This document shows positions 43,401 to 54,313 of a stretch of DNA of 64,000 nt, piece by piece; position 1 is the stretch's first letter, and each line of letters starts with the position of its first letter. Position numbers and translations under genes: made by a program. The notes under the pieces are model-generated. The model was not told where the DNA came from. It searched no databases and worked only from the letters and a program-made list of their open reading frames with translations. The stretch covers positions 1,042,758-1,106,757 of the forward strand of contig NW_017802935.1 of NCBI RefSeq assembly GCF_001625305.1, given 5' to 3'. The stretch is from Branchiostoma belcheri. Its lineage: Eukaryota > Chordata > Leptocardii > Amphioxiformes > Branchiostomatidae.

Positions 43401-44959
43401 CTGTGTGCAGTGGAGTATGAAATGCCCGACATTTTGCGAGATGTATGAATTGAATTTAATAGAGTAATGTGCTTAAGGTGTGCTCTCCTTATTATGTCCC
43501 CAGCTGAAGTAAGGTACTTATTTTTGCAAGAGTCAACTGAGGCCTGGAAATAGTACATACCATGTATAGTGCCTTTCCCAAATGCACATCATTGGGGCCT
43601 GCCCCAGGGATTCAAACATTTAGAACCTTGAAGTTCCGATATACATGTAAGCCTTATAGTACCTGTTAAACCCTTCCACAATTAATGTGGCATTGACAAT
43701 GCCACCTTTCTGCCTGTTCTTGTTAATCTTCCCCATCCATGTGCTGTTAATTTAAAACCTACAAACAGACACACACAACCCACACCTCAGCCACCCCCAC
43801 GGCCACCCCCAAACAATACACTTCCATACCAAGAAGTAACAATGACACAGGCTTGCCTGTTTACATTTAGTAGAACAGGTCTATCTGTAATTACAGCAAG
43901 GTGCAGACACAGCCATAAGACAACTTCATGACTGGCAACCACACTTGATAGCAATGAGGAGTAGCAGTATTATATTTATTTATTTATTTATCGGAGTACC
44001 GGTATGAATTGATGATATTACTTCATCTTCAATATAACAATAGGGAAAAAGTGTGTACTTGTATTAGTAGTAAGGAGATCAAATGATCAATTTCTGACAT
44101 AAAATGTAAAATTTGAAAGTTGGAGATGACTCCTGATTTCCATATATTGAAATAAATCTGTTGCATTTTGTGATCAGATGTGATACAAGTTACATAAGTG
44201 CTGGTAAATTTCCTTTAGTGGTCATTAGGCAAATTTTAACATTCTAGGGTCTACCTAATATCAAAATGTGGACAACAAACATTGAAAAAAAAAACATGAA
44301 TGCAAAGTTAATTGCCAATGCAGCAACCATTAATTACCATATTTCAATGCAGAAATAACTATTTTTAAACAATACTTGGGGATTCTGAATTCATTCTATG
44401 TTCATTTTATTGCTTACTATCATTTTATCATTTGCAAATGTACTCACAATCAGCCCTCGGGCATGCATTTGCCATTAAGTTTTTTTTTTTTTTTTTTGAT
44501 AGAAGTTATAACGTTATGTGTGCTTAAGTACATGTATAGGTATTTATATTCATATGTATATATAGCTGCTTGTATACGAGGTACGTGCTGGTGTACTACT
44601 ACTAGTCTAGCTGACTCAGCTCGAGATGGAACAGTGAAGTAAACAACTTCAGGAGAGATCAATGTTCAAGGCCAGGGGCATTGACCCCGAAGATTCTAAT
44701 AGCTTTTGATTCGTCTAAACACATCAATGCTACGGAATATTCTATTCCCAGTGCTTTTAAGGCCTTGACTTGTTCACAGCAACGTCGAAAATTGACGCCT
44801 GTACTGCCACGTACTCAGAAATATTTATAACGCACGAGTACGCACAGTCGACAACTTGGGGGGGGGGGTAAAATATATTTCTGCAAAAGAACAAAAACAA
44901 ATGACATAACGCCACAAACCTTTCAGGGGCCCGCCTATTAAAATGATCGCCTTCAGCAT
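32779..44959 (-). CDS. GMPPA: Mannose-1-phosphate guanylyltransferase alpha subunit, complete
   Basis: Twelve minus-strand exons: 44920-44959, 40713-40810, 40299-40402, 39385-39574, 38943-39002, 38083-38213, 37374-37499, 36903-37000, 36314-36360, 35600-35692, 33417-33588 and 32779-32879. All junctions are GT-AG and in phase. The product is 419 aa (human GMPPA 420). The N-terminal nucleotidyltransferase domain starts [11 protein letters not shown] with G-T-R-F-R-P and P-K-P-L-F-P-V-A-G, then [10 protein letters not shown] and N-A-D-V-C-S-D. The C-terminal half is a left-handed beta helix from G-D-V-Y-I-H-P-S-A onward, including [13 protein letters not shown] and [11 protein letters not shown], ending N-Q-I-I-L. 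GMPPA is the regulatory partner of GMPPB, which makes GDP-mannose from mannose-1-phosphate and GTP in the cytosol. GMPPA is separated from GMPPB by its extra segment and V-G-W motif. Intron 1 exceeds 4 kb. The gene is tail-to-tail with the Rab gene. Confidence 0.94.
33770..33850. repeat. Dispersed repeat (half-palindrome family)
   Basis: Contains gatagtggatactagctgaa, acgttttcaaaatcatatcc and gttgcttgagtaattgcttt. Shares its arm with the palindrome at 17301-17344 and with 62595-62720. Located in GMPPA intron 10. Confidence 0.55.
33957..34140. repeat. Direct repeat left of assembly gap
   Basis: The block from catgctcaaactttgccact through gatgccagcctttttatctt to aacactggtatctc recurs, with differences, at 34719-34975 on the other side of the TA tract and gap. 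Confidence 0.65.
34344..34428. repeat. (TA)n microsatellite
   Basis: About 85 bp of pure TA with one N at 34415, running into the assembly gap. Its true length is unknown. Confidence 0.95.
34429..34712. other. Assembly gap (284 N)
   Basis: A run of undetermined bases within GMPPA intron 10. All twelve exons are accounted for outside it. Confidence 0.99.
35045..35391 (+). mobile_element. CR1-like LINE 3' end in GMPPA intron 10
   Basis: About 60 codons of an ORF2 C-terminus are readable: [22 protein letters not shown], then D-S-F-K-Q-C-L-E-L and a stop at 35273-35275. The F-F-P-R-T-I-x-x-W-N-x-L signature is typical of CR1/Jockey-type LINEs. The 3' UTR ends in a tacagatacagata tail. Copies of this tail are found at 15562-15735 and 12171-12233. 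Confidence 0.75.
35905..36127 (-). mobile_element. tRNA-derived SINE in GMPPA intron 9
   Basis: The minus strand has an A-box-like ggtggtgtagtggatagagc (about 36098-36120) and a B box gggttcgattccg (36063-36077), the internal promoter of RNA polymerase III. A shared SINE body follows (gtgcccttgggaaaggcac…). Not an intact tRNA: the arms do not fold cleanly and the body continues past the tRNA part. Confidence 0.75.
36170..36245. repeat. CA-rich tract
   Basis: Imperfect (CA)n repeat between GMPPA exons 9 and 10. No other function seen. Confidence 0.8.
37096..37357. mobile_element. ATAATGTTTACC element beside GMPPA exon 7
   Basis: Full copy in intron 7, ends cataatgtttaccttcgg and cagtaaacata. 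The interior is shared in reverse orientation with 28493-28746. On the transcribed strand it starts only 16 bp after the exon 7 boundary, just inside the donor. Confidence 0.7.
38262..38495 (-). mobile_element. SINE 3' part in GMPPA intron 5
   Basis: Matches the non-tRNA half of the long SINE at 18720-19117 (gtttgaaccactcacaccgg, ctactcttttcgataagtgt, gacctccatttaacgtccta), with an A/T-rich end at 38245-38265. The tRNA-like head is absent. Confidence 0.65.
39735..39827 (+). mobile_element. RTE-type reverse transcriptase fragment in GMPPA intron 3
   Basis: About 30 codons read [10 protein letters not shown], then [15 protein letters not shown] and a stop. The L-Y-G-C-E-x-W-T motif is characteristic of RTE-like non-LTR reverse transcriptases. 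The rest of the element is gone. 39840-39960 resembles 17440-17560 (gctcgaaattaa, aatgtcagcc), another dispersed repeat. Confidence 0.7.
40431..40700. repeat. Minisatellite in GMPPA intron 2
   Basis: About fifteen units of roughly 17-18 bp around gttccaggaaaaaatga, with variants gttcaaggaaaaagtga and gttccaagaaaaaatga. It starts just inside the intron, 13 bp from exon 2. On the gene strand it stays open in frame with exon 2. Confidence 0.9.
41131..41649. mobile_element. TIR element with TA ends in GMPPA intron 1
   Basis: Perfect 25-bp terminal inverted repeats (41131-41155 and 41625-41649): tactctcatctgccgaataa… and its complement. The outermost TA could be the target duplication, as in Tc1/mariner-type elements. 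The interior has repeated ggaataaacataccccc and no transposase. Identical 94-bp direct repeats (41039-41132 and 41648-41741) flank it. Confidence 0.85.
42110..42180 (-). mobile_element. Possible LINE 3' tail
   Basis: The minus strand ends in ttcaataaagttcttcctc after an A/T-rich stretch, as seen at LINE 3' ends. No coding remnant is recognised, so the call is weak. Confidence 0.3.
42731..43087 (+). mobile_element. LINE 3' end in GMPPA intron 1
   Basis: The frame reads [13 protein letters not shown], then [11 protein letters not shown] and K-L-C-N-K-L with a stop at about 42957-42959. The D-E-x-H-F-x-x-x-C pattern is a common C-terminus of non-LTR ORF2. A 3' UTR follows with caataaagatcttc and an (ATTC)n tail at 43049-43087. 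Confidence 0.75.
43088..43261 (-). repeat. Diverged SINE-like segment
   Basis: Resembles the SINE 3' half (accatcacctcttcatgatg, gaaccactcacacc) but is heavily diverged. Confidence 0.4.
43262..43445 (-). repeat. Dispersed repeat copy 2 (see 1225-1425)
   Basis: Matches 1225-1425 along its length; probably the 3' part of a retroposon in minus orientation. Confidence 0.5.
43446..44919. other. GMPPA intron 1, 5' part
   Basis: No exon or clear element is recognised. There is a T18-like run at about 44480 and a G-run at 44860. 43740-43830 is C/A-rich. Confidence 0.4.
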
Positions 44960-46072
44960 GATGATGGCTCTCTTGATCTCCTGCTACTTTTCCTTAAAGG
45001 AAAGGATTTTTCCTTCAGAGATTTCTCGAAGAGGTGCAAAACCTTGAGACTACTAGCTGACTACGTTACTTGCTGAGCGAGTAAAGATCAGCTGCTCAGA
45101 GGGCAAAGGTCATATTCGTGTAAGTCATGAGCACTCGTTCCCAGAGTAACTTGCGGCTTGCGATCTTGTACAATACAATAAATAACGTTATATTTCCAAG
45201 TTATCCATAATCTTGCTTTTGATCTTGGTATCTAGTTCTATGCTTGAATGGGTTAGGGTTAGGATCAGGCAGGGTTCTCCGCGTATTCGAGAACGTCGAT
45301 TTGCCCCCCAGCAACACGGCTCTGGATACGCACGGACTATCCAGAATCGTGCCTGAGCATGGTTCTGGCCTTGGTCCTGGATGCACAGTAAATACGTATG
45401 GATGAACCAACTGAACTGAACCGATGACGGTATGGCCCCGAAAAAATTGAATTTTTATCATTCAGTCTATCTGGCCAATATCTAACTATTTTTCCATAAA
45501 CCGATTTGGAGTCTTATGAGAGTAAACGATACAATATTAGTATCTGTCTGTCTGTCAGGCTCCATTTGGATCAGTGAACAAGAACTCAGAGCGTGAATTA
45601 TTTCCTAAAAATTAACAATTAAATTCTCGCTATCATCGCTTTTATTACTAATTCATACAGTGTAATCAAATAACATATCTTAATTGTTTAATGCTGTTCC
45701 TGTACATCGGACATTACCCAGTTGGTATTTTTGTCTTGTGTTTATGTTGCCAGTAATTGTTATTTTATGTCCAGTTTTGACGTTGATTTCGCTTGAATGC
45801 GTCATCAATATGTATTGTTTTCTTTGAACGCTAAAAAAAAAAGAATATTTCCTAGAAAACATAGCCCTCAAGAGGAGTAATTATGGCCAAATCATCCCTT
45901 GAGTGCGTCACCGCGATGTGTATTCTTTCGTTTGAATTTGAACACAAAATTATTTCCTAGAAAACATAGCCCTCAAGAGGAGTAATTATGGCCAGTCAGA
46001 TATATCATTCTGACAGTCCTCTATCCGGCCAGGTCCGTAGACAATCGGCCGCACTGTTTGACCAACTTCTGC
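44960..46072. other. GMPPA upstream region
   Basis: Presumed promoter and 5' UTR of GMPPA followed by repeats. 45240-45400 carries ccagaatcgtgcctgagcat-type blocks, also found at 46790-46960 and 61260-61550. A 43-bp block starting tttcctagaaaacatagccc occurs twice (about 45849-45891 and 45953-45995), showing a local tandem duplication of about 104 bp. Confidence 0.45.
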
Positions 46073-46291
46073 TAGCCTCCATAGCCGGCTTTAATATAGA
46101 ACTGGGGGTTTGGTGGTCTTCACGATCGGTTCTGATTAGCCCAGTTCTAAACGGGGGTAATTAAACCAGGCCGGCTATGTTGTCTATGTTGTTCGTCCGT
46201 CAGGTCATGCAATCAGACAATAGCACATAAAAGCTCCCAAAGACAATGATGACCCACCAAACCCCCAGTTTTTGGCATGCTATGGAGGCTA
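46073..46291. mobile_element. MITE family A, copy 2
   Basis: Inverted orientation relative to copy 1; ends tagcctccatagccggcttt and ggcatgctatggaggcta. Contains an internal duplication around gttgtctatgttgtt. Confidence 0.7.
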
Positions 46292-48548
46292 AATTTCTGC
46301 TCGCTTGATCGGCCCCCACTAGAGTCAGACGGAACTAGGAGTCCGATGATCTGATGAAGCTTTGGGGTATTTTTCCTTTGCTGGCATTTCGTAGTACATT
46401 TTTCTGAGTTTCCTAAATAGTATCATCATGTTGTTGTTCGGAAGATATAAGTTGGGATCAGTTTACTTTTTTTAAAACAGGTCAAACTATCCGTTGCGAA
46501 AAGCTGAGGTTCATTCCTTAAGTCAGCCGGATATCATTGCCAAGAAGGGTCAACTTTGAAACAGCCCGATTATGATATAAACTGCTGCAATCATTTCGAA
46601 AGGCTTGTTCCTTCCTGGTCTACGTTCAAGAGGTCTGTCAAGAAGTCACACGGTCACCCTGCCGAATCGTGAAATTGGGTCTTTCTGTATCACAAAACTT
46701 ATTAGAACATGTAAGCAGCATTCGCTACTTTGAACCTCCACATTACTTCATTAGATTCCCGATAGGATCCATCGTAAGTTCGGCTTCTATAATATCCAAA
46801 ACCGTGCCTATCAAATTCTATGTCTAAATGGGTTAAGTTAGGATCAGGCACGGTTCTGGACAGTCTCCACGTATCCAAGGGCATAGATTTGCCCCAGGCA
46901 CGGTTCTGGACACTTGCCAGGTGGACTATCAGGAACCGTGCATGAGCTTGGTTCTCGATAAAGCACCGTGATCCTGAATACAACAACCCAATTTGCCTTT
47001 TCATCGGGGCTACTTGAAGTTGCCCAGATGAAGATGCCTATCATTCACCAACCTTACGGAATTATTCATAGCAGTGAACTAATATTCTATTATGTAAAGA
47101 CAAAGCATAACTGTCACAAACATGAAATGTAAGCTGTGGCGCACGCCGTGACATACCTTCATTGTACCGTCACCATGACTGTGTCCTTTAGAAGTAGAAC
47201 ATAAGTTTTAGTCAGCCGTTGCACTTGTAGCTACTTCAAAAAGCTTCAACCTTCGCCTAGTAGTGGAAAAGGTTAGACATACGTGTACCGGCTGCTACTG
47301 ACATCTAGAGGCCGTGTTTCTATAGGCGCGAACCTAATAGATACTAATTATTTTCAAGTTCGTGCCCTATTAGTAGGGCTAAGTGCAACATAAAGTAATG
47401 CCTAGAGAGAGTATACAGACAGTGTAAGCTAACATTGGTGACAGGTGAAACAAGTGACTATTGTAAGAATTGCTACGGAATACAATCTGAGGTTTCTTTG
47501 GGGGATGACTTGTTGTAGTTTTTGTTTGTTTTTTTTTTGTTTGTTTTTTTTTTGAAGAAGTAGAAGACAAAATATCTCACTTTTTCTGCAATTGCCTAGC
47601 ACCGTGCAGTAAGATGCGTGAACTGGTACAAGAGATTTGTATTGTAGTTCTCCTGCTTCTCACTTGTGATAACAATCTTGAAAAATAATGTATAACATAT
47701 ATCTATTTCTTTACTTGTCCCCTTCTGTGGCATATTACATTAATAAGGCATATAGTAATAATGACAGGAACAACAGAGCAAATTATAAAATCTTACTGCA
47801 CACCAACACTCAGAAAACAACCAAAACCATTTCACATCTATCAACAGATAAATAACGATAAATATAGAAGCCAAATAAACTAAACTAAATATTAACTTAA
47901 ACTAGAAACCTTTGCCATGGCGATAATGTTTCCCGGTAGTCCTTTTATGCGCTATTTTTTCAGTTATTAAAATCATTCGCCATGTTCGGCCGTAAATGTC
48001 TCGCGTTTCCCGGTAACTCCGGTTACGGCACTTGATGTTGTTTTCTCCGGATGTACATCTATATATGCGGCTACACTTTAGTCTGAAAAGGGTCTGATCT
48101 TCCTTGGTTTTATTTGTATTATATTCTCCTGTATGCAGCTTTCTCTCATTTAACAGGGTTGTTTATCAAAATACACGCTACTCTTACATAACGTGTTCAA
48201 CATGAACGAAAGTCGACTCTAGTACAAATGTCAACCTTATCGGGTTTCGAAGCGCAGCTGCTATTTAGACACTGATTCAAAATTGGCCAGACAAGCACAA
48301 CGGCTGAAGCAGGTTTTCATTCAATTAATGTCAATGATTCATGCAAAAGTGCCAATTACGGGTACATATATTTTATTCTTCTTTTTTTTATTCATTGGGT
48401 TGGCTGTTCAACCCTCAAAGCCTATCAAAACATATCATTTCTAATTAACGTTATTTACCAATTACTTTTGTTATTTATTGTTAGTATTTGATTTGTTACC
48501 GTTATAATATTGATCACATTTTTTCAATTACTTATTGTTATTTATTAT
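46292..48548. other. Intergenic, mostly unassigned
   Basis: 46790-46960 contains the ggcacggttctggacagt repeat family. 47520-47555 is a T-rich run with tttgtttg words. I see no exons. Confidence 0.35.
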
Positions 48549-50805
48549 TACCATTTGATTTGTTACCATTTTGATTACAGTTGTCAATTAATTTAGTCGG
48601 GGGAAGATCACGGACAAGACATTATGGTTTCTTATCTTTCCCCTGCATATCCTATTTTACTGTAATATGTTCATTTTATTGTTCTTCTCTCTGATTATAT
48701 GCAAATAAATAAACAAACAAACAAACAAAACAAAGCGAGCGTCGCCCAACTCGTAGCCAGTGACTATTCCAAAGGGCTTGTCCTGCTGACAAGACAACAG
48801 AAAACATTGCAGCAACATATAAGGTGGCTTAACAATCTATTTATTACATTCTTCTATGTAGTTAAAAACTTTGTACATATCAAGGATAGGAGTGGTAACT
48901 TAACCGGTATTCATTTCGTTGAGACTAAGTTGTGGATTAGGAGTAAACTTCTTCTTCTTCCTTGTGATGCCCACGTTCAAATCCGTACGTGTTGAACATT
49001 CTGGCGTGTTGAGGAGGTCAGAGGTTTGCTCCATGTGTGTCTTAATCATTGTCCATTTCAAAGTATCTGTAGTTGTTTTTTTTTATTTCAACACAAGTTT
49101 TTTCAATTTATATTATTGCCGCCACCAACACAGGGGACAAATACATGACAGGACAATACTCATTTTCACCTGAGCGAAGTGAGGAAAGTGGTGTAAAGTG
49201 CCTTTCTCTAGGGCACAAGATCGGTGGCATGTCAGGACTCGAACCCGGGACCTCTTGGTTCCGAGTCGCGCACTCTGCCTCTACGCCACACGACCCCACA
49301 ACTACATCTGTAGTTGGTTGCTCTTGATGTTGAATATTGTGTGTTAAGGCATAAAATGGTTTGGTGGATACCATCCTCTACAGGTCACTGGCTAGTCTAA
49401 TTTCTCAGGTTTTGTTGTTATAGTCGTTGTTTTTTTTTTTTAGTTGTTCTTTCCAATTTCCATAAGTTTTGTATAACCAGTAACGTTCTACGTGGTTCAC
49501 GAGACACCGTATCAAGTAGGTCATATCTATTAGATCGGCCTTTAGTAACCACCTATTAGCAACAGGTTGCAAATTTCAATGTCATTCATTGTTCGCTATG
49601 TCGAGTAGTCTGCGTTTCAAATTAAAAAAAAAAAGATTGTATTCGTATTTCGTATTTAATGAAGGTTAACGATGTACAAAGACATGGAAGTCACTCAAAA
49701 CGTCCGGAAATAATATCCGTAATTTATCCAGTAGCAAAGTTTAAATCGTCTTTGAATAGGCATTGTCCGGACGAAACAAGTTCCAAAGTTGATTTTTCAA
49801 GATTCAAGATTCAAGATGCAAGATGGATTTATTGGTTCTTCTCAGTTAAAAACAACTGAATTGTAAACCAATTTACAAAACATTGGTATATTAAAACTAC
49901 AGGTTTGCAATCAATATAGGCGTACAATTAACAAACCAATAAAAATACATGTTTCATACATTATAAATTTCCCGGACAACATTTGATGCAGAACACTGTA
50001 CTACATTTAAAAAGACACCAGTCAGGTTTTTTTCCACTTGTAGTTTCCTAGTTCCATTAAGTTTGTGAATGACTCATGTTCACTTCCCTCTACATGCAGC
50101 CAAGATTCTGCTGAAGAGGAAAATGACATCAGAACTGGCCTGTTCAGGTGTACCGGGCTCGCTAATGAGCCTTTCCCCGCAGTCACAACCTCACGGCAGA
50201 CCCGGAATGGTCACGACGTTCGGTTCTCCTGAGGTTGTTTAACTCCTGCTCTTACGTGTGCCTTGGCAAGTCTCCACGTTCCAGTCGGAAAGAGGCAGAT
50301 ACAAGTAGAAAGGTAGCATTTGGAAAGCAAACGCATAGTGTTAACATTCACATGCACAATCTAGCCTGGCAAACTACTGCTCTGTATATTCGTAGTGTAT
50401 AGCCGGACCAGTCCAGCTCTGTCCTACTACATAATGTAACCCAACACCACAGAGTGTCTACTATAGCACCAGTTACCATGGTGACAGACGTCTGCAGTTG
50501 GTCTGTGTTTTGGCATGTCTACACGTTCCTGTCGGAAAGATGCAGAAGGTAGCATTTGTAAAGCAAAGGCATACACGGCGTTTACCTTCACATGGTCTAG
50601 TTTACCAAATACAGCTAGAATTAGAATTAGAAAGGTAGCATTTTGCAAAGCAAACGCATACATGGTGTTTACCTTTGCATGGTCTAGCCTACCAAGGCAC
50701 TGCTCTGTTTTTTCTTACTCAAACACACACACATATATATATATATATACTAAGTATATACCAGTACATCCAGCTCTGTTCTGCCACTTGCTACATAATG
50801 TAACG
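48549..50805. repeat. Segmental repeat unit, copy 1
   Basis: Matches 53147-56695 once later insertions in either copy are removed. 48549-48710 = 53147-53308; 48711-48937 = 54083-54313; 49317-50805 = about 55200-56695. A SINE sits in this copy at 49076-49305. The copy ends abruptly at an N (50806) where the LINE begins. Content is non-coding, including blocks ttaccatggtgacagacgtc and gtttaccttcacatggtcta. Confidence 0.8.
49076..49305 (-). mobile_element. tRNA-derived SINE with target-site duplication
   Basis: About 230 bp flanked by the direct repeat atctgtagttg (49065-49075 and 49306-49316). The minus-strand head has A-box-like gtggcgtagaggcagagtg and a good B box gggttcgagtcc (about 49236-49247). 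The tail is A-rich (complement of tttttttttatttc). The paralogous site near 55195 lacks the element. Confidence 0.85.
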
Positions 50806-50806
50806 N

Positions 50807-52912
50807 TTCGTAAGCTACGGAACAAGCTGAAGAACATGCTATCGTCCAAGTACAACAAATATCTTGTTAGCCTCTCATCAACCCTTCAGGAGTCACCGAA
50901 GAGATTTTGGGCTTTCGTACGAGCAAAGTCTAAGTCCAGGTCATTACCAGCTGCTGTTCACCTTAATGACTCTTCCGCCCAGTCTGCACCTGATAAGGCT
51001 AACTTGTTTAACAAGTACTTTTTCTCCACCTTCAGTGCTTCTGACTCTAATGTCACTAAACCTAACATTAATGTGACAGTTGACGAGAGATTGTGTAATC
51101 TGGTACTTGCCGTAGAATCTGTAGAAAGTGTGTTAGTTGGTCTAAACACTAGTAAGGCCGTGGGCCCAGATAACATCTCTGCACATGTTCTCAAGGGTTG
51201 TGCTAAGGTACTTGCTCCTTCCATGACCTTGCTTTTTAACAAATCATTGTCTGCTGGATGTGTACCAAGTAAATGGAAGGACGCAAACGTGCTACCGGTG
51301 CAACAAAAAGGGTAACAGAGAGAATGTTGCCAATTATAGGCCAATCTCTTTGCTATCCCAAGCTAGCAAGGTGATGGAACGTTGTGTGTACAATCAGTTG
51401 ATCCCCACTCTTAGTGAGTCCCTGTATGAGTTCCAACATGGGTTCATTGCTGGGCGATCCACTACCACACAACTTTTAGAAACTTATCACAAAGTCGGAT
51501 CCATACTTGACAAAGGGGGCAGGTTGATATGTTATTCTTGGACTTCGCCAAGGCCTTTGATTCTGTTTCCCACATTCTGTTAATTCACAAACTTCAAATG
51601 TTTGGTTTTGGCGGTAACCTCCTGGCTTGGTTCAATTCATATCTAACCGATCGCCGTCAACGTGTGGTAGTGGAAGGCTGTCAGTCTGATTGGCTCCCTG
51701 TCACTTCAGGAGTCCCTCAGGGCTCCATACTTGGACCCTTTCTTTTTCTCCTTTTCATTAATGATCTACCCTGTGAAGCTAAGAATTCTATAGTAGCACT
51801 CTTTGCTGACGATTCAAAATGTTTCAGGGAAATCAGCAATTTAAATGACTGTGTAAAGTTGCAAGACGATCTCACTGCTATGCACAACTGGAGTCTCAGA
51901 TGGAAGATGTCATTTCATCCTTCCAAGTGTCAACTTATCCGCTTAACTCGTTCAAAGAGTCCGATTTCGTACTCTTATCTCTTGTCTGACACTTTTATAA
52001 AGTCTGTTGACAGTATGCCTGACCTGGGGGTCATTATCCAGTCGGAGTTGCAGTGGGATGGTCACATCGCCAAGATGGTTGCCAGAGCTAACTCCATGAC
52101 TGGCTTTATTAAGCGTACAATTGGGTTCAATGCCAACACTGATGTACGTAAGGCACTTTATACCACTTTGGTCAGAAGTATCTTAGAATACTGTCCTCCT
52201 TTGTGGTCACCACAATCCCGCAAACTAATGTCCCTTGTAGAAGGCGTTCAACGGCGCGCTACTAAATTCATCTTAGGAGCCCAAGGTAACAACCAAACCT
52301 ACAAGGACAGACTGGCAGCCTTGGGTCTGTTGCCCCTCTCATTCAGGCGTGAGGTTAGCGATGTTATGATGTTTGTCAAATCAAGGTCAATCGCCCTAAA
52401 GTATGTCCCTTTTCCGTCCCGACCTTCTCGATACTCCAGATCACACATGCTCACCCCATTCAGAGCGAAAACATCTGCTTTCAGCTATTCCTATTTCCCA
52501 CGACTTGTCACAGTCTGGAATAATCTGGGCCCTGATCTTCGTAATCTGGGAGTCCTAGCCAATCAGCTGCCCAACATTTCAGCTTTCAAGCGTCAACTTG
52601 TTAAAGTGTCATTTACCAGATTCAATGAGCACTTCAGTCCTGACGCTCCGTGCTCTTGGTCGTCCGCATGTGGGTGCGCCTCCTGTACGGCTTTAAGACG
52701 CCACTAGTATTAGTATGGTTTTCAACATTGTTCCAATGTATATATTGTATTATTGATTGTTCGATATTGTATCATGTGTATTATTGTAATGTATTACTGT
52801 ATTATTGTAATGTTTGGGAGGACAACTAGCAAAGGTGTATATTCACCTGTTTTGTCCTCCCATCCAGTTGTCTGGAAAATTCTAATAAATAAATAAATAA
52901 ATAAATAAATTG
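50807..52912 (+). mobile_element. CR1/Jockey-type LINE, 5'-truncated and frameshifted
   Basis: Encodes the reverse transcriptase and C-terminus of a non-LTR ORF2 in three frame segments ending at a stop at 52705-52707. Motifs in order: G-P-D-N-I-S; N-Y-R-P-I-S-L-L; G-R-S-T-T-T-Q; L-D-F-A-K-A-F-D; G-V-P-Q-G-S-I-L-G-P; catalytic F-A-D-D; then the thumb and connection region, ending with a Cys-rich C-S-W-S-S-A-C-G-C-A-S-C. Frame breaks lie near 51300 (in an A-run) and 51525 (gggggcagg). The endonuclease domain is missing, so the copy is inactive. The 3' UTR has a hairpin (gggaggacaa … ttgtcctccc) and an (AAAT)n tail to 52912. Confidence 0.88.
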
Positions 52913-53146
52913 GCTGTTGGGATTTAACGGGGTTAACTTCTTTTACACCTGCACAGACCCATGCCATACTGACAGTATGAACTGTATTCAAGTGTTTTGC
53001 AGTGTTTTCAGCATTGGAATGCGGGGCATGGACGCTTCTTTTTATCTTGTAAAGCATTGTTTTCCCTCATTCTTTCCCTGCCATGTCGTAAAATGTGGTG
53101 AAGCCATCGCTGTATTTGCTCCAAAGCAAATGTCGGCCTTTCTAGT
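52913..53146. other. Unique spacer between LINE and repeat copy 2
   Basis: No gene or repeat recognised; not shared with the other segmental copies. Confidence 0.4.
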
Positions 53147-53308
53147 TACCATTTGATTTGTTACCATTATGATTACAGTTGTCAATTAATTTAGTCGGGG
53201 GAAGATCACGGACAAGACATTATGCTTTCTTATCTTTCCCCTGCATATCCTATTTTACTGTAATATGTTCATTTTATTGTTCTTCTCTCTGATTATATGC
53301 AAATAAAT

Positions 53309-54082
53309 AGTAGTAGTAGTAAGCCTTTATTTAAACTCGAAAGCTTGTTCGGTTACAAATGACCGCTTTTCAACAAGGTCGAGGGTGAGGGCGGGGTCAC
53401 GGATTACAAATCAAACCAAAATATAATACAAAATCAAAACAAAGTGCAAATCAAAATATAATACAAAAATAAATAGTAAATCATCAGTCCGTTATCAGTC
53501 CAAGTTCCTTATCATACTTCTAAATGTTCCCAATGACTGGGCTGCTCGTACATGTGGTGGCAAGGAGTTCCACACAGTCGCCCCCGAGTACCTCAGTGAC
53601 CGCCTGTACACTTCCAGTTGGGGCCTCGGTATGATGAGGTTGTCCAAAGTGCTCTGTCTGGTGGATCTGGAGGCTGCGTCTCTATACCGGATGAACACCC
53701 CTCGCATGTGTGGTGGTAAAGAATTGTCCAAGGCCCTATACACTATCATGGCTTTATGTTGACGATGTAGACTTCTCACGGACTTCCATCCCAGACGAGA
53801 GAGGACTTCCCGTGATGGTGTTCTGTACGGGGCTTTCAAGATCAATTTTCCTACGCGGTTCTGCATTCTTTGCATCTTATCATATTGTACCGAAATGGCA
53901 CCATCCCAGACAGTACAGGCATAAGTTAAGTGTGGTAAAAATATGGTGTTATACAAGGTGACAAGTGCAGATTGTGTGACAAAAGGTTGGACCTGACGCA
54001 TTATTACAAGCGCGCGCTTTAGTTTAGACAGAACATGAATAACATGAAAATCCCATTTCAGTTCGCTGTCAACAATTACACC
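53309..54082 (-). mobile_element. Second LINE, 5'-truncated, with (CTA)n tail
   Basis: The minus strand carries about 195 codons of an ORF2 C-terminal region: V-I-V-D-S-E-L-K-W-D, L-P-H-L-T-Y-A-C-T-V-W-D-G, Q-N-R-V-G-K-L-I-L, Y-S-G-A-T-V-W-N-S-L-P-P-H-V-R, stop at 53495-53497. The 3' tail is taaataaaggcttactacta. The uninterrupted site is present in copy 1 at 48701-48720 (gcaaataaataaacaaac). A different family from the LINE at 50807. Confidence 0.85.
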
Positions 54083-54313
54083 AATAAACAAACAAACAAA
54101 CAAAACAAAGCGAGCGTCGCCCAACTCGTAGCCAGTGACTATTCCAAAGGGCTTGTCCTGCTGACAAGACAACAGAAAACATTGCAGCAACATATAAGGT
54201 GGCTTAACAATCTATTTATTACATTCTTCTATGTAGTTAAAAACTTTGTACATATATCAAGGATAGAAGTGGTAACTTAACCGGTATTCATTTCGTTGAG
54301 ACTAAGTTGTGCA

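Noticed and set aside
50515..50805. N-terminal extension of the LINE reading frame upstream of 50806
   Set aside because: That part belongs to the segmental repeat, is repeated at 56409 and 58383 without any LINE, and only joins the LINE frame through an N.
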